Shown: positions 1-4,950, counted from the stretch's first letter. The stretch: 5,620 nt of DNA from Candidatus Methanophagales archaeon (GCA_030617585.1 JAUWVD010000088.1:1-5620); one strand, 5' to 3'. The notes: generated by a model not told the origin, from the letters alone. A program made the numbers and translations.

Positions 1-9
1 GATTTAAGA

Positions 10-71
10 CGCAGATTTACACGGATTTACACGGATTTATTTTCTTCTGCGTTAATCGGCGTTAATCTGTG
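10..71. repeat. Palindromic repeat element 1 (3+3 units of 10 bp)
   Basis: Three tandem 10-bp units (CGCAGATTTA, then CACGGATTTA twice, at 10-19, 20-29, 30-39) are followed by a 2-nt centre (40-41, TT). Three matching units then run in inverted orientation: read on the minus strand they are CACAGATTAA (71-62), CGCCGATTAA (61-52) and CGCAGAAGAA (51-42). The whole can fold as one long imperfect hairpin. A further GATTTA at 1-6 suggests the element may extend past the window edge. I recall similar CGCAGATTWACACGGATT text as a dispersed intergenic repeat in many unrelated prokaryotic genomes; that is memory, not a search. It overlaps the end of the regulator gene and supplies its stop codon. Confidence 0.85.
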
Positions 72-558
72 TCAATAATCTATTTTCTTGTTCTGAAGAA
101 CCGATGTTCTTCCGCTTATCCACTTTGCAGGGATGCTCTCCTGTCTCACAGAACGTTTTGAAGTGATCAAGCCATTGTGGATAATCCGGTGCTGACTGCA
201 CGAACCGCACGAAACTCTTCAACTGCTCTACCGTTTTCGTCTCCAATTCGTGCTCCATTACGCATGCATCTTTATCCGCTATTTTCGCGGGCACCTGTAT
301 TATTTCCAGAAGTGCCTTTAGAGTCTCATGCCGGTCCTTTATCACGCTTCCTAGCTCTCGCCCCTTGGGTGTTAAGATCACGCCATCGTATTTCCGATAT
401 ACAACATAATCGCTATCGTTCAGCTTCTTTAGCATCTCCACAACGCTTGATGGCTTAACACTTAAAGCTATGGCGACATCTTTCACCCTTGTATAACCCT
501 TCTTTTCTGTGATGTTCAGAATCGCTTCGAGATAATCTTCCGCTTTTCTACTTAGCAT
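52..558 (-). CDS. DtxR/MntR-family metal-dependent transcriptional repressor
   Basis: This is a 168-residue DNA-binding repressor that in this family senses Mn(II) or Fe(II) and controls metal uptake genes. Residues about 1-65 form a winged helix-turn-helix very like MntR (EDYLEAIL start, helices around 23-48, wing around 52-64). Putative metal ligands align with MntR: Asp8, Glu11, His77, Glu102, His103. Position 99 is Cys, as in the CxxEH motif of DtxR/IdeR, where MntR has Glu. The dimerisation domain follows to about residue 125. There is no room for the SH3-like domain of DtxR (about 226 aa). The tail carries Cys137 and Cys144, possibly an extra metal site (inference). The last eight or so codons lie inside palindromic element 1. 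The start ATG has no Shine-Dalgarno sequence, and a TATA-like box about 28 bp upstream suggests a nearly leaderless mRNA. The regulated metal gene is not in the window. Confidence 0.92.
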   Translation of the reverse strand: MLSRKAEDYLEAILNITEKKGYTRVKDVAIALSVKPSSVVEMLKKLNDSDYVVYRKYDGVILTPKGRELGSVIKDRHETLKALLEIIQVPAKIADKDACVMEHELETKTVEQLKSFVRFVQSAPDYPQWLDHFKTFCETGEHPCKVDKRKNIGSSEQENRLLTQINAD

Positions 559-600
559 ACTATAACAATGTTAGGGTAGCCGATATTTAATTAATTAATT
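559..600 (-). promoter_or_regulatory. Promoter and possible operator of the DtxR-like gene
   Basis: On the minus strand TTAAATAT at 590-583, within an A/T run (TTAATTAATTAA), is a good archaeal TATA box. A start of transcription about 25 bp downstream would fall within a few bases of the ATG. Between box and ATG lie an 11-bp palindrome, TAACA-A-TGTTA (563-573), and TTAGGGTAGCC (571-581, plus strand). The latter matches 10 of 11 bases of the half-site TTAGGTTAGCC of the DtxR box as I remember it. Autoregulation is an inference. Confidence 0.5.
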
Positions 601-620
601 TCTTTGGTAAACCTTTCTTT
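599..620 (+). repeat. Direct repeat, copy 1 (22 bp)
   Basis: TTTCTTTGGTAAAcCTTTCTTT recurs at 805-826 with one mismatch. The two copies bracket about 185 bp that contains palindromic element 2. A weaker third copy of the core (ATGTTTTTATGGTAT) lies at 676-690. Confidence 0.75.
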
Positions 621-625
621 ACACT

Positions 626-649
626 TTTTCTTTTTTTTCAAAAAGAAAA
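626..649. repeat. A/T-rich perfect hairpin
   Basis: A 10-bp perfect stem (TTTTCTTTTT at 626-635, AAAAAGAAAA at 640-649) encloses a 4-nt loop, TTTC. With only one G-C pair it is weak as RNA structure. On either strand it leaves an A- or T-rich tail, so it might help end transcription, but it lies upstream of both flanking genes. It is one of three such hairpins in this intergenic region. Confidence 0.6.
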
Positions 650-710
650 CCTGTGCTAAAAGAAAAACAAAAGTAATGTTTTTATGGTATATAAAGTGTA
701 TTTTTTGCCC

Positions 711-766
711 CCGAGTACACCGAGAGCACCGAGTTCTTTCCCTCAGTGTGCTCTGTGGTCTCTGTG
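711..766. repeat. Palindromic repeat element 2 (3+3 units of 9 bp)
   Basis: Three 9-bp units (CCGAGTACA 711-719, CCGAGAGCA 720-728, CCGAGTTCT 729-737) precede a 2-nt centre TT (738-739). Three inverted units follow: on the minus strand CACAGAGAC (766-758), CACAGAGCA (757-749) and CACTGAGGG (748-740). The arms are imperfectly complementary. I remember CACAGAGNACACAGAG-type dispersed repeats from other genomes, not verified here. No reading frame across it looks like protein. It lies between the divergent regulator and HAD hydrolase genes. Confidence 0.82.
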
Positions 767-782
767 GCTATCAATTCCGATT

Positions 783-799
783 TTTTTTTGCCAAAAAAA
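783..799. repeat. T7/A7 hairpin beside element 2
   Basis: Seven T (783-789), a GCC loop (790-792) and seven A (793-799) form a short perfect inverted repeat just beyond element 2. It consists entirely of homopolymer runs, so its significance is unclear. It is listed because it fits the pattern of A/T hairpins on both sides of the element. Confidence 0.4.
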
Positions 800-804
800 C
801 CATG

Positions 805-837
805 TTTCTTTGGTAAAGCTTTCTTTTTGAAAGAAAG
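805..837. repeat. Direct repeat copy 2 with 8-bp hairpin
   Basis: 805-826 is the second copy of the 22-bp direct repeat found at 599-620 (one mismatch, g818 for c612). Its end doubles as the left arm of a perfect 8-bp stem (CTTTCTTT 819-826, loop TTG, AAAGAAAG 830-837), followed by GGTTTTTG. It lies 45 bp upstream of the HAD hydrolase start codon and could act as a weak terminator for transcripts arriving from the left; that role is inference. Confidence 0.6.
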
Positions 838-854
838 GTTTTTGTACGAACACA

Positions 855-862
855 ATATATAT
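855..862 (+). promoter_or_regulatory. TATA box of the HAD hydrolase gene
   Basis: ATATATAT sits 20-27 bp before the ATG at 882, the spacing expected for a leaderless archaeal transcript. No Shine-Dalgarno sequence lies before the start codon (CTATTCGCA-ATG), which agrees with this. Confidence 0.5.
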
Positions 863-881
863 CTATTTATACCTATTCGCA

Positions 882-1946
882 ATGGAAAAGACAATATGTT
901 TCGACCTTGAAGGACCGCTATCGCCACAAGATAATGCATATGACGTGATGCAACTCATAGGAAAAGAAGGAGCGTCTATTTTTGAGGTTATAAGCAGATA
1001 TGACGATATTATCTCGCTAGAAGGTAGGAAAGGCTACGAGCCCGGAGATACCCTTGCTTTAATTGTGCCTTTCTTCTTGCTGCATGGTATAACCAAAGAG
1101 GATGTAGTAAGGGTATCAGAACGTGCAAAGATAGTAGAAGGTGCCGAATATCTGTTTGAGATGTTACAGGCTGAGAATTGGGACATTTATATCATATCCA
1201 CAAGTTACGAGCAGCACGCATACAATATAGGTCGCAAACTGGGAATCGCTGAAGATAAGATTATGTGCACGAAGTTGAATTTAGAACGAAGCATACAAAA
1301 AGACGTCTATACTGTAATAAAAAAAGCAGAAGAAGATATAATTGAGCTTTATTTAGACATTGAGAACACGGAACGCATAGTTAATCGTCTAAACGAGTTC
1401 TTTTTCGTTCAACTCCCTTCGCTAGGTTTTGACATCTTTACGACCAAGGTAGTAGGCGGGGAACGGAAAACCGATGCAGTGAGGGCGATAGCGAAAGAAA
1501 AGGGGGTAGCGTTGAGCGATGTCATCGCTGTTGGCGACAGCATCACCGATTATAAGATGCTAAACGAGGTGGCAGCACACGGTGGCATATCCGTTGTCTT
1601 CAATGGTAACGAATATGCAGTCCCATATGCCAATGTAAGTCTAGCATCTGACGATATACGAGTTCTTCATATAGTCTGCAATGCTTTTGTACGTGATGGT
1701 AAAGGCGCAGTGATGGATATGGTGACGAAATGGGAAGATAACCGGGAGGGGTTTGAAGAAGATCCTGGGGCTATTCCAGATAGCGAAATCACAGCAGATA
1801 TAAAGGAGTTTCTAACGGGTGGGGCCATCCCGTTCCCGTATTTCCATAATCTTGAACGTGCAGACGAAAGAAGAAAAGAGGAGATAATAGCAATACATAA
1901 ACGATTGCGAATGCGCGTGAGAGAAGACGCAGGTAAGCTGGGCTAA
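882..1946 (+). CDS. HAD-superfamily phosphohydrolase (archaeal, EhaR-like)
   Basis: This 354-residue protein has all four HAD motifs. Motif I is FDLEG (nucleophile Asp8, with Glu10 where most members have the second Asp; ThrH-type phosphatases also use DxE). Motif II is Ser106/Thr107 in a hydrophobic strand, motif III is probably Lys196, and motif IV is GDSITD (Asp219, Asp223). Members of the superfamily use the first Asp to form a phosphoenzyme with Mg2+ and release phosphate from small phosphorylated metabolites. The substrate cannot be read from the sequence. A cap domain of roughly 60-80 residues lies between motifs I and II, and the charged C-terminal 80 residues are outside the HAD core. 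From memory this resembles archaeal HAD proteins annotated as energy-converting hydrogenase A subunit R; no hydrogenase genes are nearby, so the label should not be taken as a function. There is no signal peptide, and it is likely cytosolic. It appears monocistronic, transcribed away from the DtxR-like gene. Confidence 0.88.
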   Translation: MEKTICFDLEGPLSPQDNAYDVMQLIGKEGASIFEVISRYDDIISLEGRKGYEPGDTLALIVPFFLLHGITKEDVVRVSERAKIVEGAEYLFEMLQAENWDIYIISTSYEQHAYNIGRKLGIAEDKIMCTKLNLERSIQKDVYTVIKKAEEDIIELYLDIENTERIVNRLNEFFFVQLPSLGFDIFTTKVVGGERKTDAVRAIAKEKGVALSDVIAVGDSITDYKMLNEVAAHGGISVVFNGNEYAVPYANVSLASDDIRVLHIVCNAFVRDGKGAVMDMVTKWEDNREGFEEDPGAIPDSEITADIKEFLTGGAIPFPYFHNLERADERRKEEIIAIHKRLRMRVREDAGKLG

Positions 1947-1997
1947 GATCGCCTGAGATCAAGAAAGAACCATTTGAATGTGCTCAATAAAGAGTGG

Positions 1998-2040
1998 GAA
2001 ATTGTAAATCGCAAATTTGGTGCTTGTAATTTGGGATTTC
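1998..2040. repeat. Palindromic repeat element 3 (3+3 units of 7 bp)
   Basis: Three 7-bp units (GAAATTG 1998-2004, TAAATCG 2005-2011, CAAATTT 2012-2018) are followed by a 1-nt centre (2019). Three inverted units follow, which on the minus strand read GAAATCC (2040-2034), CAAATTA (2033-2027) and CAAGCAC (2026-2020). The best-paired core is AAATCGCAAATT (2006-2017) against AATTTGGGATTT (2028-2039), 11 of 12 positions. It lies between the HAD gene and the TPR gene. The rest of this 154-bp gap shows nothing else except the TPR promoter. Confidence 0.72.
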
Positions 2041-2067
2041 CGCTCTAGGCAACAAAATTACCTATGC

Positions 2068-2075
2068 TATTTATG
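2068..2075 (+). promoter_or_regulatory. TATA-like box of the TPR gene
   Basis: TATTTATG lies 26-33 bp before the ATG at 2101 in an A/T-rich context. With no Shine-Dalgarno sequence before that ATG, a leaderless transcript is the simplest reading. This also supports ATG 2101 over the upstream ATG at 2017. Confidence 0.4.
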
Positions 2076-2100
2076 CTTTAATGCAATTTATCTTATTGTT

Positions 2101-2529
2101 ATGGTAGAAGAAAGAAGCGGCAGCGGAGATGACAAAAAGACCGCAGAAGAGTTGCTTAGTCTCGCAGAAGAACGTCTTAATGAAGGAAAATTTGAGGAGG
2201 CAATCGAAATTTACAAAGAGATCGTGAAGAAAGATCCACTTCATCCGACACTGGCAAAGGCTTGTAATGATTGTGGCGTTGCTTATGCGAGTTTAGAGCA
2301 ATATGAGATGGCGATTGGATTCTTCAACACTGGACTGAATCTCAGCAACTATCTTATGGACGAGGGCATATCAACTTGTTACAATCTGGCGCAGATTTAC
2401 AAAACTACGGGCGATGATGAGAAAGCAGATGAGTACTTCAACCGTGCGGTGGCGATAAAGGAAGAGCATAAACGCCGCGATGAAGAGGCAAAACGTACGC
2501 TCAAACAAGAAACGTCTGACTGGGTATGA
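2101..2529 (+). CDS. Small TPR-repeat protein
   Basis: This 142-residue protein consists almost entirely of tetratricopeptide repeats, helix-turn-helix units that bind other proteins. TPR1 is at about 14-47 (LNEGKFEEAIEIYKEIVKKDP is the clearest match), TPR2 at about 52-85 (ACNDCGVAYASLEQYEMAI) and TPR3 at about 91-124 (CYNLAQIYKTTGDDEKADEY). The tail at 122-142 is highly charged and helical. There is no signal peptide or membrane segment, so it is likely a cytosolic adaptor; its partner is unknown. The frame is open upstream to an ATG at 2017, but the 28 extra residues are hydrophobic, Cys/Tyr-rich and overlap palindromic element 3, so ATG 2101 with its TATA-like box is preferred. It is co-oriented with the HAD gene but separated by 154 bp, and convergent with the aldolase-like gene. 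Confidence 0.82.
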   Translation: MVEERSGSGDDKKTAEELLSLAEERLNEGKFEEAIEIYKEIVKKDPLHPTLAKACNDCGVAYASLEQYEMAIGFFNTGLNLSNYLMDEGISTCYNLAQIYKTTGDDEKADEYFNRAVAIKEEHKRRDEEAKRTLKQETSDWV

Positions 2530-2550
2530 GGTAATTCAATACCCCTCATA
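2522..2550. terminator. Candidate bidirectional terminator hairpin
   Basis: Between the convergent TPR and aldolase genes are two overlapping inverted repeats: TATGAGG (2525-2531) with CCTCATA (2544-2550), and GGGTAT (2522-2527) with ATACCC (2539-2544). Only one can form at a time. The first begins within the last codons of the TPR gene. There is no clear T-run on either side, so the terminator role rests on position only. Confidence 0.35.
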
Positions 2551-2568
2551 GCACCGCTATTAGCTATC

Positions 2569-3717
2569 CTATTTCAGATATTCACCTACTTTGTCCGCAG
2601 TAGCCACAGCACCAAAAGCTTTAAAGAACATCATTGCTTCTGCGTACGCTTTAGCTTCTAGCTCTCGTGTCGTATCGTCGGAAACGCTGTATATCCGGTC
2701 CTTAAATACCGTTATTGCAAATTTACTGTACTTACCAAAAATCTCGTCATTTTTCGTTATTCCTTTCTTTGCTGCTTCTTCTCTGTATTCTTTCAAAGTC
2801 CACGCCCATATGTCTTCGTACAGCTCAGGTTCAAATATCTCTAATACTTCCCATGCTATATTCATCCAGAACGTGCCTACATTGCCTTTTAGTATCAACC
2901 CTTTCGGGAACTTCGTGCTTATGAATTTAAGCGGGGTTCCGGTAATGCCATGTTGGGCAATTCGTACGTTAAGCGGTTCTATTGCCTTCGCTATCTCCAC
3001 CGTTCGTTCTATATTTATTGATACCTGTTCAATGAGATTGCCTTGTGCATCATATATATTACCATGTGTTGACCCATTTGCAATAGCCAGCACCTGCGGA
3101 TAAATGTCCCGCTTGTGCAACTCGGTAATATACGTAGTCGCCTCATCTACCGTTGTAAGGACCAATCCATCTTTATCCTTCTTTCCTATCTCTCCCACTT
3201 CTACTTCTAAGCCAAACTCTCTGCCTGCCATCTTTTCCTTAATGAAGTTCGCAAGTTCTGTGGTCACATCAATATTCCGCTGCAGTTCCGCCAAAGTCGT
3301 TTTTCCACTCAGGTCAAACAAGAAAGAAGCGTCTATCGCAAATGACGTGTATCCAGCCGCAATTTGTGCCTCTATTAATTCCTTCACGACCTTTAGTTCT
3401 TCTTCCGTCCCTTTCTTTACCGTTATGTGGTCGGCATGTAGAGCCCACGTACCAAACCCCACGTCATTCGCAATCTCGCAAACTGCATTAGAGAACTCTC
3501 GCGGTGTTAATCCCGTATATCCGCCCTTCAAATCGCACTCTGATTTTGCGAGCTCGAATATAACTGCTGCTCTCAAATCTTTCGCTGCTCGGAATATGCC
3601 TTTTGCAATACCGTGCACGATCCTGGTATTTGCAGCCATTATTAGCCCTTCTGTATTGTACAAAGCACCGAACAATTTATTCCCGGCTATTGGTCCAAAT
3701 TCACCTCTTTCTTCCAT
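2569..3717 (-). CDS. Class II fructose-bisphosphate aldolase-like protein
   Basis: This 382-residue protein is related to the zinc-dependent class II aldolases, which cleave fructose-1,6-bisphosphate (or tagatose-1,6-bisphosphate) to two triose phosphates. Family landmarks in order are HADH (Asp96 likely catalytic, His97 likely Zn ligand), IDAS (Asp129), GLEVEVGEIG (169-178, the acidic block around the Zn ligand/catalytic Glu), ANGSTHG (His218, Zn ligand) and QHGITGTP (His256, Zn ligand). Two substrate loops differ from the classical family: the HGGSG phosphate-binding loop is HGITG, and the usual N-x-D-T-D segment reads KGNVGTFW (277-284). Metal binding looks intact, but the exact sugar phosphate is uncertain. 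It is somewhat longer than E. coli FbaA (359 aa), with a helical C-terminus. A Shine-Dalgarno sequence (3736-3729) supports ATG 3717. It is divergent from pfkA, so a glycolytic or gluconeogenic role is likely. Confidence 0.85.
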   Translation of the reverse strand: MEERGEFGPIAGNKLFGALYNTEGLIMAANTRIVHGIAKGIFRAAKDLRAAVIFELAKSECDLKGGYTGLTPREFSNAVCEIANDVGFGTWALHADHITVKKGTEEELKVVKELIEAQIAAGYTSFAIDASFLFDLSGKTTLAELQRNIDVTTELANFIKEKMAGREFGLEVEVGEIGKKDKDGLVLTTVDEATTYITELHKRDIYPQVLAIANGSTHGNIYDAQGNLIEQVSINIERTVEIAKAIEPLNVRIAQHGITGTPLKFISTKFPKGLILKGNVGTFWMNIAWEVLEIFEPELYEDIWAWTLKEYREEAAKKGITKNDEIFGKYSKFAITVFKDRIYSVSDDTTRELEAKAYAEAMMFFKAFGAVATADKVGEYLK

Positions 3718-3728
3718 CTCCCTTTTTT

Positions 3729-3736
3729 CCTCCTTT
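3729..3736 (-). promoter_or_regulatory. Shine-Dalgarno sequence of the aldolase-like gene
   Basis: AAAGGAGG on the minus strand lies 11 nt before ATG 3717, a strong anti-16S match with slightly long spacing. A second GGGAG touches the ATG and is too close to act. No other in-frame start fits, so this fixes the start. Confidence 0.7.
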
Positions 3737-3791
3737 AAACTAAAGTTAAATGTTCCTTTAATGTTTTTGCCATGTGCATATTATTACACCT

Positions 3792-3808
3792 GTATATAGT
3801 ATAAAAAG
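3792..3808 (-). promoter_or_regulatory. Possible TATA region of the aldolase-like gene
   Basis: The minus strand reads CTTTTTATACTATATAC here, about 75-90 bp before the start codon, which would leave a leader of about 50 nt containing the Shine-Dalgarno sequence. The segment is also TATA-like on the plus strand (AGTATAAAAAG), so its orientation is uncertain and it could serve either gene. Confidence 0.35.
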
Positions 3809-3834
3809 AGAGTATAGTAAAAAGAGGCATTCGT

Positions 3835-3861
3835 GAATGTTGACGTTAACCGTCACAATTC
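3835..3861. promoter_or_regulatory. 27-bp operator-like palindrome between aldolase and pfkA
   Basis: Two 11-bp arms, GAATGTTGACG (3835-3845) and CGTCACAATTC (3851-3861), are inverted copies matching at 9 of 11 positions around a TTAAC centre. The arm centres lie 16 bp apart, about 1.5 helical turns, which could suit a dimeric helix-turn-helix regulator. It sits between the two putative promoters of a divergent glycolytic gene pair. The regulator is unknown. Confidence 0.55.
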
Positions 3862-3930
3862 AGTTATACATATATCATCAATTGTTGCAATAGAAGAAAA
3901 ATTCATAGTGGTCCCAGTTGTGGTTGTCTG

Positions 3931-3948
3931 TAAATATACATTTTATAC
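3931..3948 (+). promoter_or_regulatory. TATA box region of pfkA
   Basis: TAAATATA (3931-3938) and TTTTATAC (3941-3948) are two adjacent TATA-like octamers. The first would place transcription start near 3962, giving a leader of about 20 nt that contains the Shine-Dalgarno sequence at 3968-3972. Confidence 0.45.
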
Positions 3949-3967
3949 GTACGAAATCATTAATATT

Positions 3968-3972
3968 GAGGG
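3968..3972 (+). promoter_or_regulatory. Shine-Dalgarno sequence of pfkA
   Basis: GAGGG lies 9 nt before ATG 3982; a second GAGGG at 3975-3979 is only 2 nt away and too close. The next codon is GTG, so the start could be ambiguous by one codon, but ATG fits the family's N-terminus. Confidence 0.55.
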
Positions 3973-3981
3973 AAGAGGGAA

Positions 3982-4950
3982 ATGGTGATAAAGCGTATCG
4001 GTTTATTAACCAGTGGTGGCGATGCTCCGGGAATGAATGCTGCTATTCGCAGTGTGGTAAGATACGGATTGCATCATAAATTAGAGGTAATAGGGTTCTA
4101 TCGCGGTTATGCTGGTCTGATCAACGAAGACTTGAAATCTTTAGACCACCGTTCTGTTGCAGGAATTATAAATAGAGGGGGTACGATCTTAGAGTCTCAA
4201 CGGTGTGATGAGTTTTTGACAGAAGAAGGACAGCGTAAGGCGGTGGAGATATTAAAGCGGAATGAAATAGATGTTCTAATTGTCCTGGGAGGAGATGGTA
4301 CTTATCGGGGTGCAATCCAACTATGGGAAAGGTGGCATATCCCCTGTGTTGGGATACCAGCAACTATTGATAATGACATTAATGGCACTGATATAACTAT
4401 TGGCGCGGATACAGCAATAAATACGGCCTTGGAGGCAGTCGATAAGATTCGAGATACCTCAACGAGTATGGATCGGATTTTTGTGGTGGAAGTAATGGGC
4501 AGAGAGAGCGGATTTATTGCTAGTCAAGTTGCTTTAGCTAGCGGTGCAGAGGAGGTTTTGGTTCCGGAGATAGCGTATGATTTAGACGACATGTGCCATG
4601 ACATTGAGAGTGGCTATTTAAAAGGTAAGGAGCGCTGGATTATTATTGTTGCCGAAGGGGAAGCGGGAGCGGGAGAGATTGCAAATAAGATTACCGAGAT
4701 CTCGGGCTCAGAGATACGAGTAGTTGTATTAGGACATGTACAAAGAGGTGGAAGTCCTACCGCTCATGACCGTATATTAGCAACCCGCTTGGGTGCGGCA
4801 GCGGTAGATTTGATTTTAAATAACGAGTATGGGAAGGCGGTGGGAGTAAAAGGAAATCAAATAAACGCAGTGGACTTGCATCGCGCGGTAGAAAAGAAGA
4901 ACGGGATAAGGGTAAATTCATCCTATCAACTAATGAGAAATTTAATTTAA
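3982..4950 (+). CDS. pfkA: 6-phosphofructokinase, bacterial PfkA type
   Basis: This 322-residue enzyme (E. coli PfkA is 320) phosphorylates fructose-6-phosphate to fructose-1,6-bisphosphate in the cytosol. Motifs in order: SGGDAPGMNAAIR (11-23, phosphate loop), Arg74, GGDGT (103-107), TIDND (128-132, with catalytic Asp130), Arg165, MGRESG (172-177) and GHVQRGGSP (251-259, substrate-binding His252 and Arg255). Gly106 in GGDGT is typical of ATP-dependent enzymes; PPi-dependent ones have Asp there. The residue before TIDND is Ala127, where ATP enzymes usually have Gly and PPi enzymes Lys, so ATP is the likely donor but not certain. Several residues of the E. coli ADP/PEP effector site have counterparts (Arg23, Arg27, Arg157, Glu190, Lys214, Lys216), suggesting allostery; E. 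coli Arg54 appears replaced by His56. Many archaea use ADP-dependent kinases instead, so this gene may have come from bacteria (inference). It is divergent from the aldolase-like gene. Confidence 0.95.
   Translation: MVIKRIGLLTSGGDAPGMNAAIRSVVRYGLHHKLEVIGFYRGYAGLINEDLKSLDHRSVAGIINRGGTILESQRCDEFLTEEGQRKAVEILKRNEIDVLIVLGGDGTYRGAIQLWERWHIPCVGIPATIDNDINGTDITIGADTAINTALEAVDKIRDTSTSMDRIFVVEVMGRESGFIASQVALASGAEEVLVPEIAYDLDDMCHDIESGYLKGKERWIIIVAEGEAGAGEIANKITEISGSEIRVVVLGHVQRGGSPTAHDRILATRLGAAAVDLILNNEYGKAVGVKGNQINAVDLHRAVEKKNGIRVNSSYQLMRNLI

Noticed and set aside
10..71. CRISPR array
   Set aside because: The repeats are 7-10 bp, directly adjacent and arranged as inverted arms; there are no 25-40 bp repeats with unique spacers and no cas genes.
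688..695. TATATAAA as promoter of the HAD gene
   Set aside because: A perfect TATA-like octamer, but nearly 190 bp before the start codon with repeats and hairpins in between; the box at 855-862 has the right spacing.
604..939. Open frames on both strands across 604-939
   Set aside because: They are made of poly-Phe/Lys from A/T runs and of repeat sequence, with no protein-like composition.
2017..2100. Upstream ATG extending the TPR protein by 28 residues
   Set aside because: The extra residues are hydrophobic and Cys/Tyr-rich, overlap palindromic element 3, and ATG 2101 has a well-placed TATA-like box and starts the charged TPR protein naturally.
2548..2560. Second small hairpin ATAGC-ACC-GCTAT as the aldolase terminator
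   Set aside because: A 5-bp stem without a T-run is too weak to call; the larger inverted repeats at 2522-2550 are the better candidate.
3104..3799. Long plus-strand open frame (also 2591-3103) opposite the aldolase-like gene
   Set aside because: It is antisense to a gene with clear family motifs; its Ser/Pro-rich composition is typical of an antisense shadow.
4757..4948. Antisense extension of the manA frame into pfkA as real coding sequence
   Set aside because: PMI similarity ends at about 4949; the rest mirrors pfkA codons and lacks any recognisable motif.
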